Shown here piece after piece: positions 26,101-40,700 of a DNA stretch of 64,000 bases. The notes beneath the pieces are model-generated. The model was not told where the DNA came from. It saw nothing but the letters and a program-made list of their open reading frames with translations, and did no database searches. The stretch comes from Mnemiopsis leidyi (taxonomy: Eukaryota > Ctenophora > Tentaculata > Lobata > Bolinopsidae): positions 27,622 to 91,621 of the forward strand of contig JH152694.1 in the NCBI GenBank assembly GCA_000226015.1, read 5' to 3'. The position numbers and the translations under genes were made by a program. Numbering within the stretch: the stretch's first letter is position 1; every line of letters begins with the position of its first letter.

Positions 26101-29100
26101 CACGTGTTTATGCGATCTATCACAACATTATAATCGGCTTTAATTCAATCAACAAATTTTATTGTTGGACAACATTAAAATGGCCACTGACCCGTCTCCT
26201 CATAAAAAAACCTCACGCCTAGGTCCCTCGACTTAAAAAGGCTCCATTCTATGCTCAAAGGCTCCATTCTATGCTCAAAGTGTTGATTATTAGTATTAAA
26301 GTATATAAATACAGATTGTATGAATACAGATTATTAAGTAATACTTAGCTAACAGACCATAAGACGAAGGTTTAAAGGTTAACAAGAAAACGTAGACGAA
26401 AATAAACAACGAAACTGTGACTACCTTCTTTATCTGTAACCATACCTTGCAGCGGGTGTAGTAATAGAATAATTTGAATCAATCTGATAACCCTAAAGAT
26501 CCATAGATTCATGCTGAAATAGAATAAACATTAATGTAGTTTAAGCGAGGGACGCTAATTCTTCCCACTTTATAACCCCCTTTACTCCCTGCTTTATAGA
26601 TTTGGGAATTTGCTAATGCCCTAAATATGCAAAGACAGTAAAAAACTACATTTTTGCGCAGGTATCCTAGCGTAGCAAAAATTAAGCAAATGTTAAAGCT
26701 AACCAGATGTCGTATCGCTATGACGCTATGTTAAAACAAGTAAATGGCTCACGAAAGCCGTACGACTTAATTGATATAATACTACACATCTACCTTGGTT
26801 TAATTCCCTTGTGCTTTATAACTTTGGCGCAACAATACTTCCCTTAATCTTTGCTAACACTCACGCCTACTACGTCCTATCATTTAACCTGTGCTGGCTA
26901 TGAATATTGATTCCAGTAAACTTCACGTTGAAAGTGGTAATTAATATGGATGTCGTCAAAAACGTTTGTCACTTTTTATTGTCTGTTCACAGAGAAGGCT
27001 TTGTGACTGCGGAGGATTATTAGCATAACTGAGGGGTCAAGAGTAAGTTCTATCAATATTCAGGGGTAAGTTCTATCAATATTCAGGGGTAAGTTCTATC
27101 AATATTCAGGGGTAAGTTCTATCAATATTCAGGGGTCGTTTTGCACCCTTTGAAGTTTCTATTTTGCGGCTCAATACGGATCATGATCGATCGTGAAGCA
27201 GGTTTGCTCAATTTCCATAAAGACTAGAATTAGGATTGTAAAACGATTCAAAGTTGTTGATGCAGATTTTACCGAATTACGAAACTCTTGCCTATCCACC
27301 ACTAACGATGATGAATTAAGAAATAATGTGCAAATGAGCCTTGGCTGAATGACCCTAGGCATGTCTATTGTTATTATCCACAAGTTAAGATTGAGGGCGT
27401 AGATTGAGGGAAATGGGTTCTTGATTATATAAGTGACATTTTGTTAGACTGTGTATTCTGATGTTTCAACAACGTAAAGAAAGTTGCCTTCAGTAGACGC
27501 GTAAATGAATAAAACTAGCAGTTGTCTAAAGGACACTGCTTCGATACTGCTCGGGATGGTTATCATGACATGGTACTTATTCGATGGGAAGCATCAAGCA
27601 AGTGAATAAATGTTGATTACAACCAGGTGATTAATATCATAATGGCTTGAGCTGTTCGGTGCATGACCGGTTTAACCATTGAAAAATGTTCAGTGGCATA
27701 TTAATTGTGGTAAAAGTCAGATCCTGGAAACCATAATACACATTATCATTATGAACTATAATTACCATTACATTAAAGTGCTAATTTTTATTACATTAAA
27801 GCGCTAAATTCATTCATCTATTCTCGATGAGGCAGAAACCTCAGAAACTCCTGGTCATTTGCTCATTGAAGGAGGGAAGAAAGAACTTTATGAGTTACTC
27901 ACGGCGATAAGATTTCCAATTCAGCAATTTGTCAGGTGTCTTCATGGTCAGTTACTCGATTAAAACTATGTGATAAATGTCATTATAGCTTAAGCCTTAA
28001 GCTGTTCGGTATTTAAGCGGTTCAATCAGTAAAATCTTTTCGCTGCTTTTTAATTGAGTGAGATTCTGGATACCGTGAGACATGCTGTATGATTACAGTA
28101 AAACGCTCATTGGACGTCAAGATTCTTGGGAAAAAGGCGGGCATTTTGTCCATCATGTGACAGCAATTGACCAATAAGAAGCCAGATACGACCAATCAGT
28201 TTCGAGAGGCACTGTATCGTGATTGGAAACATTGCCGACTTCCCCCAACAATTTTGAGGTCCATTACGTGAATTATAGCTTAATCAGTTTGGCGCATGGT
28301 TTAACTTTCGAAACCGTCTAGTGATATATTAATTGTTCTATGATTGATATATTAGGATTCGGGATAAAACTGCATGCATTGTTGTTAAATAACAAACTCT
28401 TAATATCTTTGTTAAGTAGACTGAATGTTTAAGAAAATAGAATAAAAGTGGCTTGGAATTCAGTTGGGAGTCGGGGAAAGTATCGAGGAACAGAAGGAGA
28501 AGATCTGATTTCAAGGAATTTTGATCTCCTAACTTTAAGGATTTCAAGGAGTTTGATCTCCCAGCTTTAAGGATTTCTACAGGCGGGATCATGTCTTGGG
28601 GTAGGGATAGATGATAACTGGGAAATTAAGTTGAACATACCTGGTAGACAAGTAGGGAGTGAAGAGAAGATATCTCCCACACAAAATACAGTTTTCGAAC
28701 CCTCCGATCTATATCCAGATACACATGATACAGTAAGTGTATCTCCGTAAGTTGCTGGCATGACTGGGCTACTCAATATCCGCATCATCTGCATATCTAA
28801 CGGTAAACTGGGACAATCTGAAGAATGTAGCGATGTTCTCCTTTTTACTTAAGCAAAGTACCGAATATTGAAAATCACGAAATAAAACTTAATATCAAAC
28901 CTTTTAACCATTTATGAAGCGTTAAGTATTATGTAAGGCGTCTTGAACTTACGTTTTTCGACCATTCGATAATGTACCGATAATGTGCTTTCCAAGTCGC
29001 CTAAAATCCATCCTAGACTAAATTTCATTTCTGTGATCTCCCCACTTAGAACAACTTTGTTCCAAAGATATATGTGATTCTCGGCACAGTTGGAGAAATC

Positions 29101-32100
29101 TCCGTACTTTTCATGGTTTGTTTCTACCAGCACATATTGTTTTGTAACATCTGACGGAAAAATGTTTTAGTTCCGGTGGCAGATTCTGGAACGATTAAAA
29201 TTTTTTGTTTGGGAACCGGTTTCCCCGGTTAATGTTTACTTCAAAATATGTATATGAGAAATATAATAACATTAACAAACTGTTGCAAAGCTTCTAAATC
29301 CCCGGGGGGCACACCAGAATGGAATTATCTAAGGAACTTTATATAGTTTAAACATGAGCTAAAGAGAGCTATCAGCATGAACTGTGTGATGTGAGGTGTG
29401 ATTGGGTTACAAATAGTAAATTATCTAGTAAAAGTATCCGCAGGCATTTTCTAAGAATTGTACGTGCAATGAAAACAGCGAATTTCTAAAGCGTACTTAA
29501 TAACAAAATTAAGTGAGTGTTTGAGTGACAAGAGAAAATTGGTATATCCGGTAAAAATCTTCAATAAAAAATTACTTCATTACCGATTTTAAAGTCCCCA
29601 GTGATGTCTTCATCCTCTCCAGACCAGACCTTATTGTCATCACACAGCCGGGCTCCAGCCGTGTTAAACCTCACTAGTTGCTTCCCCGATCTGAACAATA
29701 AATTTCAAATAGAATTGAAAATGGGAGGCTTAACGGAATTATACGATTGCACGTTTAATCGCACAAGTGATCATCTTCATGTGCATTTGGTCGTATGAAA
29801 GAATACCGATGCACCTCTTATGGGACCCATAACACCCAAAAGTGCACCTCTAAAGGCACCCTAGAGATACCATTAGGGGGACCTTTCTGGCGATAGAGTA
29901 CCATTAAGGTCCCATTAGGGTACCACTAGGTTTCCATTAGAGGTGCACTTTTTGGGCTTTAGGGCATTCTTTCATACGACTGGGCATTTTTTGTAATCGT
30001 GCGGGTTAGTGGTAAAGTGCCATAATACGCGAGTGTAACAGCATTTGTACATTGCGATAACACCGGTTACTGCACTCGACTTTGCCTCGGGCAATATTAG
30101 CAAAAAATCGCTCTCCGGCTCTCGGCCCCGCCTTGAGCGATTAGCTGGTTATATCAATCGACTGCGAATAATCGCACTCGGCCTTGCCACGAGTGAATAT
30201 TGCATTAATTTTTCAGAGCGTAATCAATGAAATGCTCACTCGAGGAAAGCCAATCAATTATTTGCGATTATTGCTCGAGCAAATCGCACTAAACGCCCTA
30301 AATTAGCGAACAAGTTGAGGTTTAATTTAAATTAGCGCGCGATAAGCAACATCTCGTTTTCAAAATGTTATACGAAACGAAAATTCAACAATAGCAGAGA
30401 ATCAACAGGACGAACTCTCTCATGAACTTTAACACAGCCGTTTTCCCGCTCCTCGTCTTCAAGCCAAGTGAAAAGTCGAATCTGTAAGACCCAGTCGAAG
30501 GATTATCTAGCCGCCTCAGCTGAAGCTCTACGTAGTGTGTCGAAGCATTAAAGGGAAGATAGCCAGTCGAACTCTGGTCGTTTGTAACGGCGTACTCGTT
30601 CCAAACTGAGATCCAAGTATGATGAATAATATAACAGTATATAAAATGAGCAAACAAGCCGCTAGATTTATCTTATACTCGGCAAACTTTTATCATGGTT
30701 TTTAAAAATTCGTGAAGGATTTATTGATGTCAAACCTTGAGCGTCTGCATTGAGCATGCAAGCCAATAGTATGAATAGAGTTGATATCATATAAGCTTCA
30801 ACAATTCTCATGTAGTTTCTGCTAGAGCAAATATTTAGCTATCGATGATCAATTTACTCAAGGCATAAGGAAATAGATTATCATTATGCGATTTCCTAAA
30901 TTCTCGCATGATTTTGAAGCACCAATCAGTTTGAACAAGCCCAAAAAAGCGTGACCCGAACAGAGACATTGTAGCAGTCTGCACAGTCCACTACAACCGA
31001 CACAATGTAACTGCCTTTTTCTTGTCATTTTCTTTAAACTGGATTTGGCAAGTCCAGGAAGACAAGAAAGTTACAGACCATTGAAAAATTCGGTATTGAC
31101 GCATTGCTAAGAAACATATTTGAGTTTCACTAACCAGTTGGCTTATACAGTTACTTATGTTATAGCTAGGTTAAAACAAGTGAATGAGTCACAAAACCCA
31201 TACGATTAAGGATAGAAAAGAGCACATCTGGTTTGGCCCCTGTGCTATATTTGGAACAATCTATCACAATATAGCACAAGGGCAATTTCCTCGGCGTCCT
31301 ATTATTAAAACCTGTGCTGGCTATGAATATTGATTCCAGGAAAGTTCACGTTGAAAGCGGTCATAAATATGGATGTGGTCAAAAAACTTCTGGCACTATA
31401 ATTATTGTCTGGTCACAGGGATTACTTTGCGACTGCGAGGGGTCATTAGCATAACTAAGGGTTCAAGAGTTGGTTCTATCAATATTCAAGAGTTAGTTCT
31501 ATCAATATTCAGGACTCGTTTAAGAATCTTCACAGTATTCAGAGAAGAAAGCCGTCAGCGAAGCTGTTAAGTGGATCAGGACATCCATGACGATACTATT
31601 ATATGGTCTGACAGCATCGAACTTCTGACTACAATTGATAACAACACTAGTCCTAACTTACTCAGGAGATAGGGGATCATGCTATGGCAGGAAAATAGCA
31701 CTTAGCATCGCAACAGCTATTATTGAGCTACTCTCACCGCTGCCGCCCAGCACCTGTTCTATATTGTTAACAAGATAATTAGAGCGTACAGAGAGAATCC
31801 AAAATGCCCTCTCGATCACTTTAATAGTTTAATATTCTGAAGAACAATACTGAGAACAGACCAGGAACGGACTGTTATAATTGTGTAATAGCCCTCATCC
31901 TGCTTGTTTGTTTGTTTGTTTGTTTGGTAGACGCCTTGGTGGAGTGAACTGGGCATTATTTCCACCTCGACGTTATAAAATATAATTGCGTGCAATTCTG
32001 AAATCCGTTAAATGGTAGGTAATAACAGAGGACTGTCATAAAGTCCTCCAAATTCGACTTATTAAAAATAAGAAATTACAAAATGATAGCTTAAGCTGAA

Positions 32101-35100
32101 AGCTCCCAGTAGCTGTCAGCATTGAAATGTAGCCATTTTAACTAACCAGTTTACGATAGATAAGATTGACAAAAACTGACTAAAAATTGTTAAGAAGTTT
32201 TTCCCTTCATGTCAAAAACAATGAAAAATGTCTCCTCATCAAGCGATAAGTCCATAAAAGGAGAAAATAAGTGTAAAGATTCAAACCTTACCTTGAACAT
32301 TCTACCGAATTTGGCAAGTCGTCCCACGACCCACACCCTAGACAATGAGGTCACTTTAAGTCCCAAAAGCGTTTTATCGTTAAATTTGGGTATTACTTAA
32401 AATTGATATTTTATAATATCGGAGTGTGCAAAACCGTTGCACTAGCACATTGTAAAAGCTATCAAATTCGAAAGATATTTTAGACTTTAGTTGAGGAGGG
32501 AAAAACGACAAAAATTGTAACCCCATACAACCTGACCTCGCCTTTTCCCCGATTTGCAATTTTCCCAGAGTTGTTTGTCCTTCCTGGCACCCATCGTATT
32601 GAATATGAACCTCAGATCCCTGATATTAGTGTTGAATATAGATACATTGGACTAACTACTTCAAACAGCTGTGAAGGTTCCAATCTATATTGTTCACTAG
32701 ACAGCTCCCACTTTCACTGTCTAATTTACTATTTACATGTGGACTGTCGTCAGCATGGTTAATCTTCAGTAGCTGCCATCAATGCGTCTCAACAATTAAT
32801 GTTTCCCTTAAATCAACACTGCTTTGAAGTTGGGTATTCTTGGCAAAGTTTCACGTAATGAGGGGATATTTGCTACTGTAATTAATCTTACCCAAACTTC
32901 CCACAAGGCATTGAGGAGCGGCAAGATAGAAATCACTCCTAAGTCTATACTCTATAGTCTTATGCTACAGGAGGTGCTAAGCACTGAATTAAGTACGATC
33001 CAGGACTCATCTACCAGATGGGGGGTTGTAATATCCGGGTAAAATGTGTGTAATGGTCACCCTTACTCAGTCACAGTTACATTAATTCTTCACTTAAATC
33101 ATAGTTAGGTCCAACATCATGTCACTCAGAATTTATTGGGTACATTTACCACTCTGTAAGTAAATCATGGACCGTTGCCTACAGAATTTGATAAGCATCA
33201 ATTATTATCTCAATATAACATTTAAATGCTCACACATTTACCCAACTCCAGTCAGTTTGTCAGCCAGTCCACAGACTCCGAAAATCACGAACACGCGCAC
33301 CCACGCAATTCATGTTTCCATTCTCGTAACCACGGCAACAATTATCACAACATTTCACAGGTGCGATGAGTTGGACGAAGAAGTGAAGGAACTTTCCAGA
33401 ACCTCCCAAGGGCTAAAACAGAAGATGGAGGAAAAGACGAAGCAGTGCACCGAGAAAAACGACCGGATAAACGAGCTGGAGAATGAACTATCGGCTATAC
33501 GACTGGTATATAAGATTAGAGACGTTGACTTTGAAAGGGTCAGGGAGGAGGCTAGGAGTAGGCTCCGGGAGGGCAGGGTCAAACTAGAGGCCATGGTCGA
33601 TGAGAGTCAGCCTTCGACCAACGAAAATACGTCGTAGGCTCCAAGGCCATACTTTTATCAAACTATTTTGTATTTATAGATTATCGAATTTTTGTAGCCT
33701 TTGCTAGTCGCTGCAACATTCGAGCATAGATGTTTTTATGAACAAGGCCGCTGTTTTTTCTCGGATTTTTGAGAATTTTTTCAGTTTTTAAACTTTTAAG
33801 GTAATTTTTACCTCTTTTTTATCTACGTAGATCTTTATCTTACTTCACACTGTAGATGTATCGTATGTATTCTGGAATTGGTTTTAACTCTCAATAAGTT
33901 GTTTAATTGTTTCCAGTTCCCCTCCGCTGAACAACCGAGAGCAAACCAATCCAGAATACATACAAATCTCTGTGCGGGCGGGAGTCTTCCAGAAAATAAT
34001 TCAAATTTCGGGGGCAGGAATGTCCAATGTCTGGTACTCTACAATTAAAACTCGCCCGTCCAAGAAATTTGTCCGATCTACCCAATCGGGGGATGAGGTT
34101 TGGCCAGTGTGAAATTAAGTGTTATTAACACCTATTAGCAATTCAAAAGTCGCCATGGAAACGACCGCTCGTTTCAAGATCGAGTGATTTAGTTCCCCGC
34201 TGATACTGACCCGATGGAGCTGGTTGTCATGGCAACAAAACTGTTTGGTCTCTGCTGCACAAGCAGCCGTAATTTGATTTGGCGAGAATTATGGCACTAA
34301 CTCTTCTTGTTTTCAATCACCTATTTACCAACATGGCTTGGAAGGCGCCAAGGGAAAAAGAGTTTTGAGACAAAGACCGGGAAAATTTGAAAAATAAATT
34401 CCTCGGCAGTTTAGAGGTTCATTAACCTTGAAAGCAAAGTTATGATATTCACTAGTAAAGGTTATAGAATTTTAGTAATCCTTGCAGATTCAAGGCCCTT
34501 TCTTCGTATAGATTATCCAATAGATTCGCGTAAAAATCTCTAAGTATTTTTGCTAACTTCTTTGGTCATTATCTATTAAATTACCGGGAAATTGAACAGT
34601 ATTTTTGGTATTTAGACGAGAGATTTAAATACGTACTCATAATTTATCATACATATTATCCTTCTCAATTTCTAATCCTTACACTACAGAGTTCAGCAGA
34701 TAATGGAGATCAAATCGCGAAGTTACAAGAATCGTACGATCGAGCTCGAACTCAAGCTTCAATACTTGAGCAGCAAAATGCGTCCCTCAACGACCAGAAC
34801 AACGATCTTATACAGGTGCGATTAAAAATTTCCTTGTGTTTTGGTTAATGGTTAACTCTTTTTAATCTAAATCATACACTGCAGCACCCTGCATGCGCTT
34901 AGCAACCATCACGACATGAATTCTAGTTGAGTAAAGCGCTTAAGCAATGAGCATGCAATCAGCAAACTGCATGATATTTGTTTATTAATAATACCTCTTC
35001 TTGGAGAATATCGCGTGTCTTCAATAATCTTAACTATAAATAGTGTATATCTGTCATGTATATGTAGTTAGCACATGTATATGTAGTCATGTATATGTAG

Positions 35101-37674
35101 TTAGTACATGTATATGTAGTCATGTATATGTAGTTAGCACATGTATATGTAGTCATGTATATGTAGTTAGCACTCTTCAATACAATTCCAGAAAGTTTGA
35201 TATTGTTTGAAAGCATAGTGTTTTTGAGGCCAAAAATTGGTCCTTGCAAAGTAGCGACAAAAGCATAGAGATAGCAATTTGAAAATTTTATAAGATATGG
35301 CACTACAAGATCTGAATCAGGGCACTGATCGTAATCCTTTAGCATAAAGAAACCCCTTGGTTCGAGACAGTTCAGACTGTCTCCACCGACCAGAGACACA
35401 TATCCAATGTCTCTGTAACTGAGACACATTATCTCCAATGTCTCTGTAACTGAGACATAGTATCTCCAATGTCTCTGTAACTGAGACATAGTATCTCCAA
35501 TGTCTCTGTAACTGAGACATAGTATCTCCAATGTCTCTGTAACTGAGACATAGTATATCCAATGTCTCTGTAACTGAGACATAGTATCTCCAATGTCTCT
35601 GTAACTGAGACATAGTATCTCCAATGTCTCTGTAACTGAGACATAGTATCTCCAATGTCTCTGTAACTGAGACATAGTATCTGCAATGTCTCTGTAACTG
35701 AGACATAGTATCNNNNNNNNNNTAGTATATCCAATGTCTCTGTAACTGAGACATAGTATCTCCAATGTCTCTGTAACTGAGACATAGTATCTCCAATGTC
35801 TCTGTAACTGAGACATAGTATCTCCAATGTCTCTGTAACTGAGACATAGTATCTCCAATGTCTCTGTAACTGAGACATAGTATCTCCAATGTCTCTGTAA
35901 CTGAGACATAGTATCTCTAGACGCGGGAAGCCCTGTTGGCTCGGTGCCATCTGCTCGATAGTGAACTCATGTCTCAACGCTCGATGAATGCGGAGAGTGA
36001 ATCAAACCAGCAGGGTCAGATAAAGTCTCTGACTGAGGTAGTCCAATTGTGACTTGTTGTAATTTTGTGACTATTACTGTAAACAAGTGACTGTGATCCT
36101 GTTCCTTTGATCATGTGACTATAGTGATTATGTGACAATATTGTGTGATACTGCGATTAATTACTGTTTGCTGTGCTCTCTTATTATGTCATTGCATTCT
36201 AAAGAACAAAAGAAAGGGTTCAAAATTACTAAATTGAATTGCAAAATAAACTGTAAATACTTGAACAAATAAATAGATCACAAAACTAGAAACTTAACAG
36301 TTTAGTAACCTGCTCTTCAAAATAATGTAGCATTATGGTTTTATTAAGCTCTTTCCTATATCGGCTATATCCTCTATGAAAAGTGCACTAAGGAAAATAC
36401 TGACAACCAAAACAAGAGACACCGACCGTCCCTTACCGGCATTAAAAAAATGAGTATCCGAACAGAAAGTAGCTGAACACTTGAACCAGCATTACAAAAC
36501 TGAGTATCCGAACAGAAAGTAGCTGAACACTTGAACCAGCATTACAAAACTGAGTATCCGAACAGAAAGTAGCTGAACACTTGAACAAGTCTACTCTGAT
36601 ATCCTGCTTCTCGTCTGATAACCGATCTATCAAGTCTCTCCTAACACTCTGACATATCTCTTCCCCTTGTGTAGCATTAGCACAACCTAGCACAGTTCCT
36701 TCAGCGTCAGACATCAGTCCGTACTGATCCCTCAGTAGCTCTATCTGAGCCGTGAATGTCACCTTACTGCACACTTGTGAGCGGTTCTCGCATGAAATGA
36801 TTCTGGAATGTTCACATTCCACGGTGCCAGGAATCTCCATTTTTCCCTTGTCAGTTTGGTAAGTTCCTTGGGCACAGCGATGACAGTGTAGTGAGCTGGT
36901 TCGAACAAAGATCAGGGTGAGTGTGTAGAGTAGAACTTTCTTCTTCATCATCTCTCAGTTTCTATCTACGGAAAGTAATGTTATTGTAAAGCTGAGCAGT
37001 CCAAATCTCTCAACTACGGTTTTGTTCACCGTAATACATGAATTTTGATAATAGCTTGATAACTTTCAATAAATTTCATCATCAAAAAGCACACAATTTT
37101 CAAAATGTTGAACGAATGCGAGAGGGCAAGGGGAGAAAGTGTAATCGCAAAATTAGGTATATCGCCCATTCTGATAGGTACAAAAGATGTATCAGCTTAC
37201 AAGTTTTGTAGAAAAGCTGGAAAAGGATACGCAAAACTTTTCTACTTTTAGCATTTCAGAATAATAACATTCTCGGCAAAAATATGACTCATGCGTAAAC
37301 AACAGTCATGATAAATTTGTTGCAAAAATTTAAATCTTTGCTAAAATATAATCTAAAACAACGGATTTTTCGTAAGAAAACGTGAAATTCTTTGTCAAAC
37401 TAATGCTGATTTGCTGTTTAAAAGATCTTATCACTGTTATCTTAGCTGTCACTGAACTGTTCATAATTGATATTTTTATCTGATAAATTGCCGCTTGATA
37501 GTGCAAATCATGATTTCATGACTATTATTATATTATTTCTGGGATATCTTGATTACATTGTCCTAATCAAATTTGATAACTTTTAAAATGCAACTCACAA
37601 GAGTCGCTAAACTTGACCAGCCTATCCATCTGTCAGTAAATCTGTCTGCAAGTCTGTCTGTCTGTCTGTCTGTA

Positions 37675-37721
<47 letters not shown>

Positions 37722-40700
37722 AAACACCTGTCTTTCTCTCCAGGAACGAGACGGTTTGTCTGGTAAGTGTAAAGACTACAAGTTGCAAGTAGATGAAGCA
37801 GAAACTGCCCTGACACAGTTGAAGAGTGATCTTGCCATCTGCGAGAGGGAACGTCGGGAACTCGAAGAGGTTTTTTGTCTGTTTTTTGTTTGTTTATTAT
37901 TATTTGTTTGTTTTGCTAATTTGTCTGTTTGTTTATCTGTTTGTATATCTGTTGTGGTTGTTTTTCTGTTTGTCAGTCTGTCTGTTCCTCTGATTTTTCG
38001 TGTTATTTTCCGTCTGATCGATATCATCTAGATTCTAGCTATTTAGTTATCACTGCTATTCCAGGAACGCCGCGTGGTCATAGGACACAAGCTGGATACC
38101 CAGGAAGCGCTCACCAAGTCAAACCAGGTCAACATGGAGCTACAGAACCAGCTGGACTCTCTCATTGAGTGCAGGGACTGTGCTGAACGGGTACTTCAAT
38201 CTGCTTCATTCCTTACTTTTGTCTTCTAGACGTCACGATTCCAAAATTATAGTGTTTTAGAACTATCTAGATTTCTCATTGCACCTTTCAAAGACCTCAA
38301 TAAACCTAAAACCGTTTGATTTAATAAAAAACCTGTTTTATGACTTGAACAAGACTTAAACTGACATTCAACTCTATAGGAGAACGTACAGCTACGAGAC
38401 AAAGTAAAGGCGATAGAAGCAACCCTTTCCAACAAGGACCTTGAGACTAGCAGCAGACTTGTCGAGATTGAGGCTCTTCAGCGGGAAAATAGAACTCTTA
38501 GAGAGGTAGGAGAATGTTCTTATTATTTCTTACTGAGTCTGAACTTCTGATCTCGGTTATAAGCTTATATATCATAAATCATATATTTACTCTTGACAAG
38601 GTCCATGGAGCAATATGCTATTGCGTTAGATTCTGATGGCATGTTTCACTAAAATGAACCCCTTAAGCCCTTAGTGGCATGGTTTCCATCCTCGTTTGCA
38701 TACAGAAAAACTAGAAATGACAGAGGGGTGTAAATTTAAAATTACCCGAACACGATCTGTGTGGAGTCTTCAAGATGGCACTTCCAGACTATGTGGTTTC
38801 TTCACATTCCATCATGAAAATGTGCTCCACTTAGCACCACTTTACTCATTCTGGTACCAATCAGTGTTACACTGTAATTTAATATTTAGGTACAGTGGTG
38901 ATAAGAGCTCGCTCTAAAATATGGCGTCATAAAGTCGCAGTCGCTCACATACCTCTTTATTCTTTAATCATGTTAATATTTACATCGAGTTATGTTATCC
39001 GTACTGGCTGAACATTTGGATCTGCAATGAACATAGCAAAACAATGAAAGATAAACAACTAAAAAGTAGTCAGCTCTGAAAAATAGCCGCTGGCCGCGGG
39101 CTGCCGATAGCAAAAGAGAAATGTGAATACAGCAGTACTGTCACCAGTCCAGTTTCTTGATAACTGTAAACACCGGTAAACCGTAAACTGGTGGTTAGGT
39201 ATTGACCAACTAGGTAGCGCACAAAATGTTGCAGTAGTATACTGATTATCATTATCGCTGATCATGATAACCAAGATAACCATGATCATTATCTCTATCA
39301 CGATGATTGTAATAATGGCTGGAACTCTGCAGATAAACGACACACTTAAAGACAGAGTAGACGACTCAGAGCGAGGGAAGTTGGACGCACAACATCTAGT
39401 CGATCTGTTGAAAACAGAGAAACAAGACCTCATCGCACAGAAAACAGAACTTTTTAATGTGAGTATTTGAGTGAACTAGGATAAAGTCAATAAGACGGAT
39501 TTGCAGTGGAGATAACACTTTGATCTTAACATTTATTCTTTATTTCCACTGTTTCAGTGAAAGTAAGATTAACGATTTGGAAACTTGTATTAAAAGCGTG
39601 CTCTTGGTCCTTTAAGATTTTTATTTCTCTACTTTTCTATTTTTTGCGTTACATTTTTGCATTTGCATTTTACATGTCGCACCTTTTTAACTGGCCTGTT
39701 CAGAGTAACTTCTACAGTTGATACTTATACATTACACTCCAGAGGGGTCTTCCAATCGTGTATAGAACTGTAAGTACTTGATGGGCTGATTATCTTGCCA
39801 ATTACACACACTTCGTCATTAGTTGCTATCTGCAGTCAGATCCTGCAAGCAGGTCTCTACACGTGTCTACCACATTGGGCCCGGCACTCCGTCTCGGTTG
39901 TAAAGTAGTGCTAAAAATAGAGCAACCAAAATTGTTATTCGAATAAATGTTATTTTCAACTGCAGAGACGAGAAGAGTTACTCAATTTTTCAAATGACTC
40001 TGTTCATTGGGTAAAGGACAACTCACCCAAATATTTGGATTGTACCAGATCAGTTGATCATAAAGGGTACTTTGCTAACTAGCTTATAGATTGGGTGACA
40101 GTACAAACGGACAACTCGCCTAAATTTGCTGCCACATTGGCGTGGGAATCATTGAATTGATGCATTAAAAGTGTCTGTTACTATATTCAGAAGAAATCCT
40201 CTTGTGCTTACTTTAGACTAGTGATAAACTCTTGGATCTGATCCGCCATATCCAGTCGTCTGGGGAAATAAAATGTGTCATTATGCCAAATAAAGTTGTG
40301 ATGAATATCTCACTTGGCTAAAAGCTGTTCTTTATGAAAGTTAATGGACAATCGTCGCTCTTGAGCACTGGGAAAATTAATTTCAAGTCTACCTTGCACT
40401 TTCTTTTATGATTTTGAGAACTCAATTTATCTTAATCATAAATGATAATGTGATCGCACGAACTGTTCAGCTGAACGAGGAGTTGAACGAGGAGTTGAAG
40501 ATAACGAAGATAGAACTTGGCGACAGAAAACAAGAAGTGGATATGCTGCAGGAGGTCAAGGAGGACGAGAGAAAGGAGAAACAGCAGCTCCAACAGGTAA
40601 GTGTCTGTTTTGGTAGTATAGAGGATCAATGATGTAGATACTTTAGATGAAGATGGAGGGGAGAAATTTCGGAAGGAAACCTACATGGTATTTGTATTTC

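Noticed and set aside
35034-35977. Three long overlapping minus-strand open frames of repetitive peptide
   Set aside because: They are the 31-bp minisatellite read in each frame, across an N gap; no start, splice or domain evidence.
39059-39433. 124-codon minus-strand open frame
   Set aside because: Overlaps coding exon 14 on the other strand; the strand of the spliced gene explains it.
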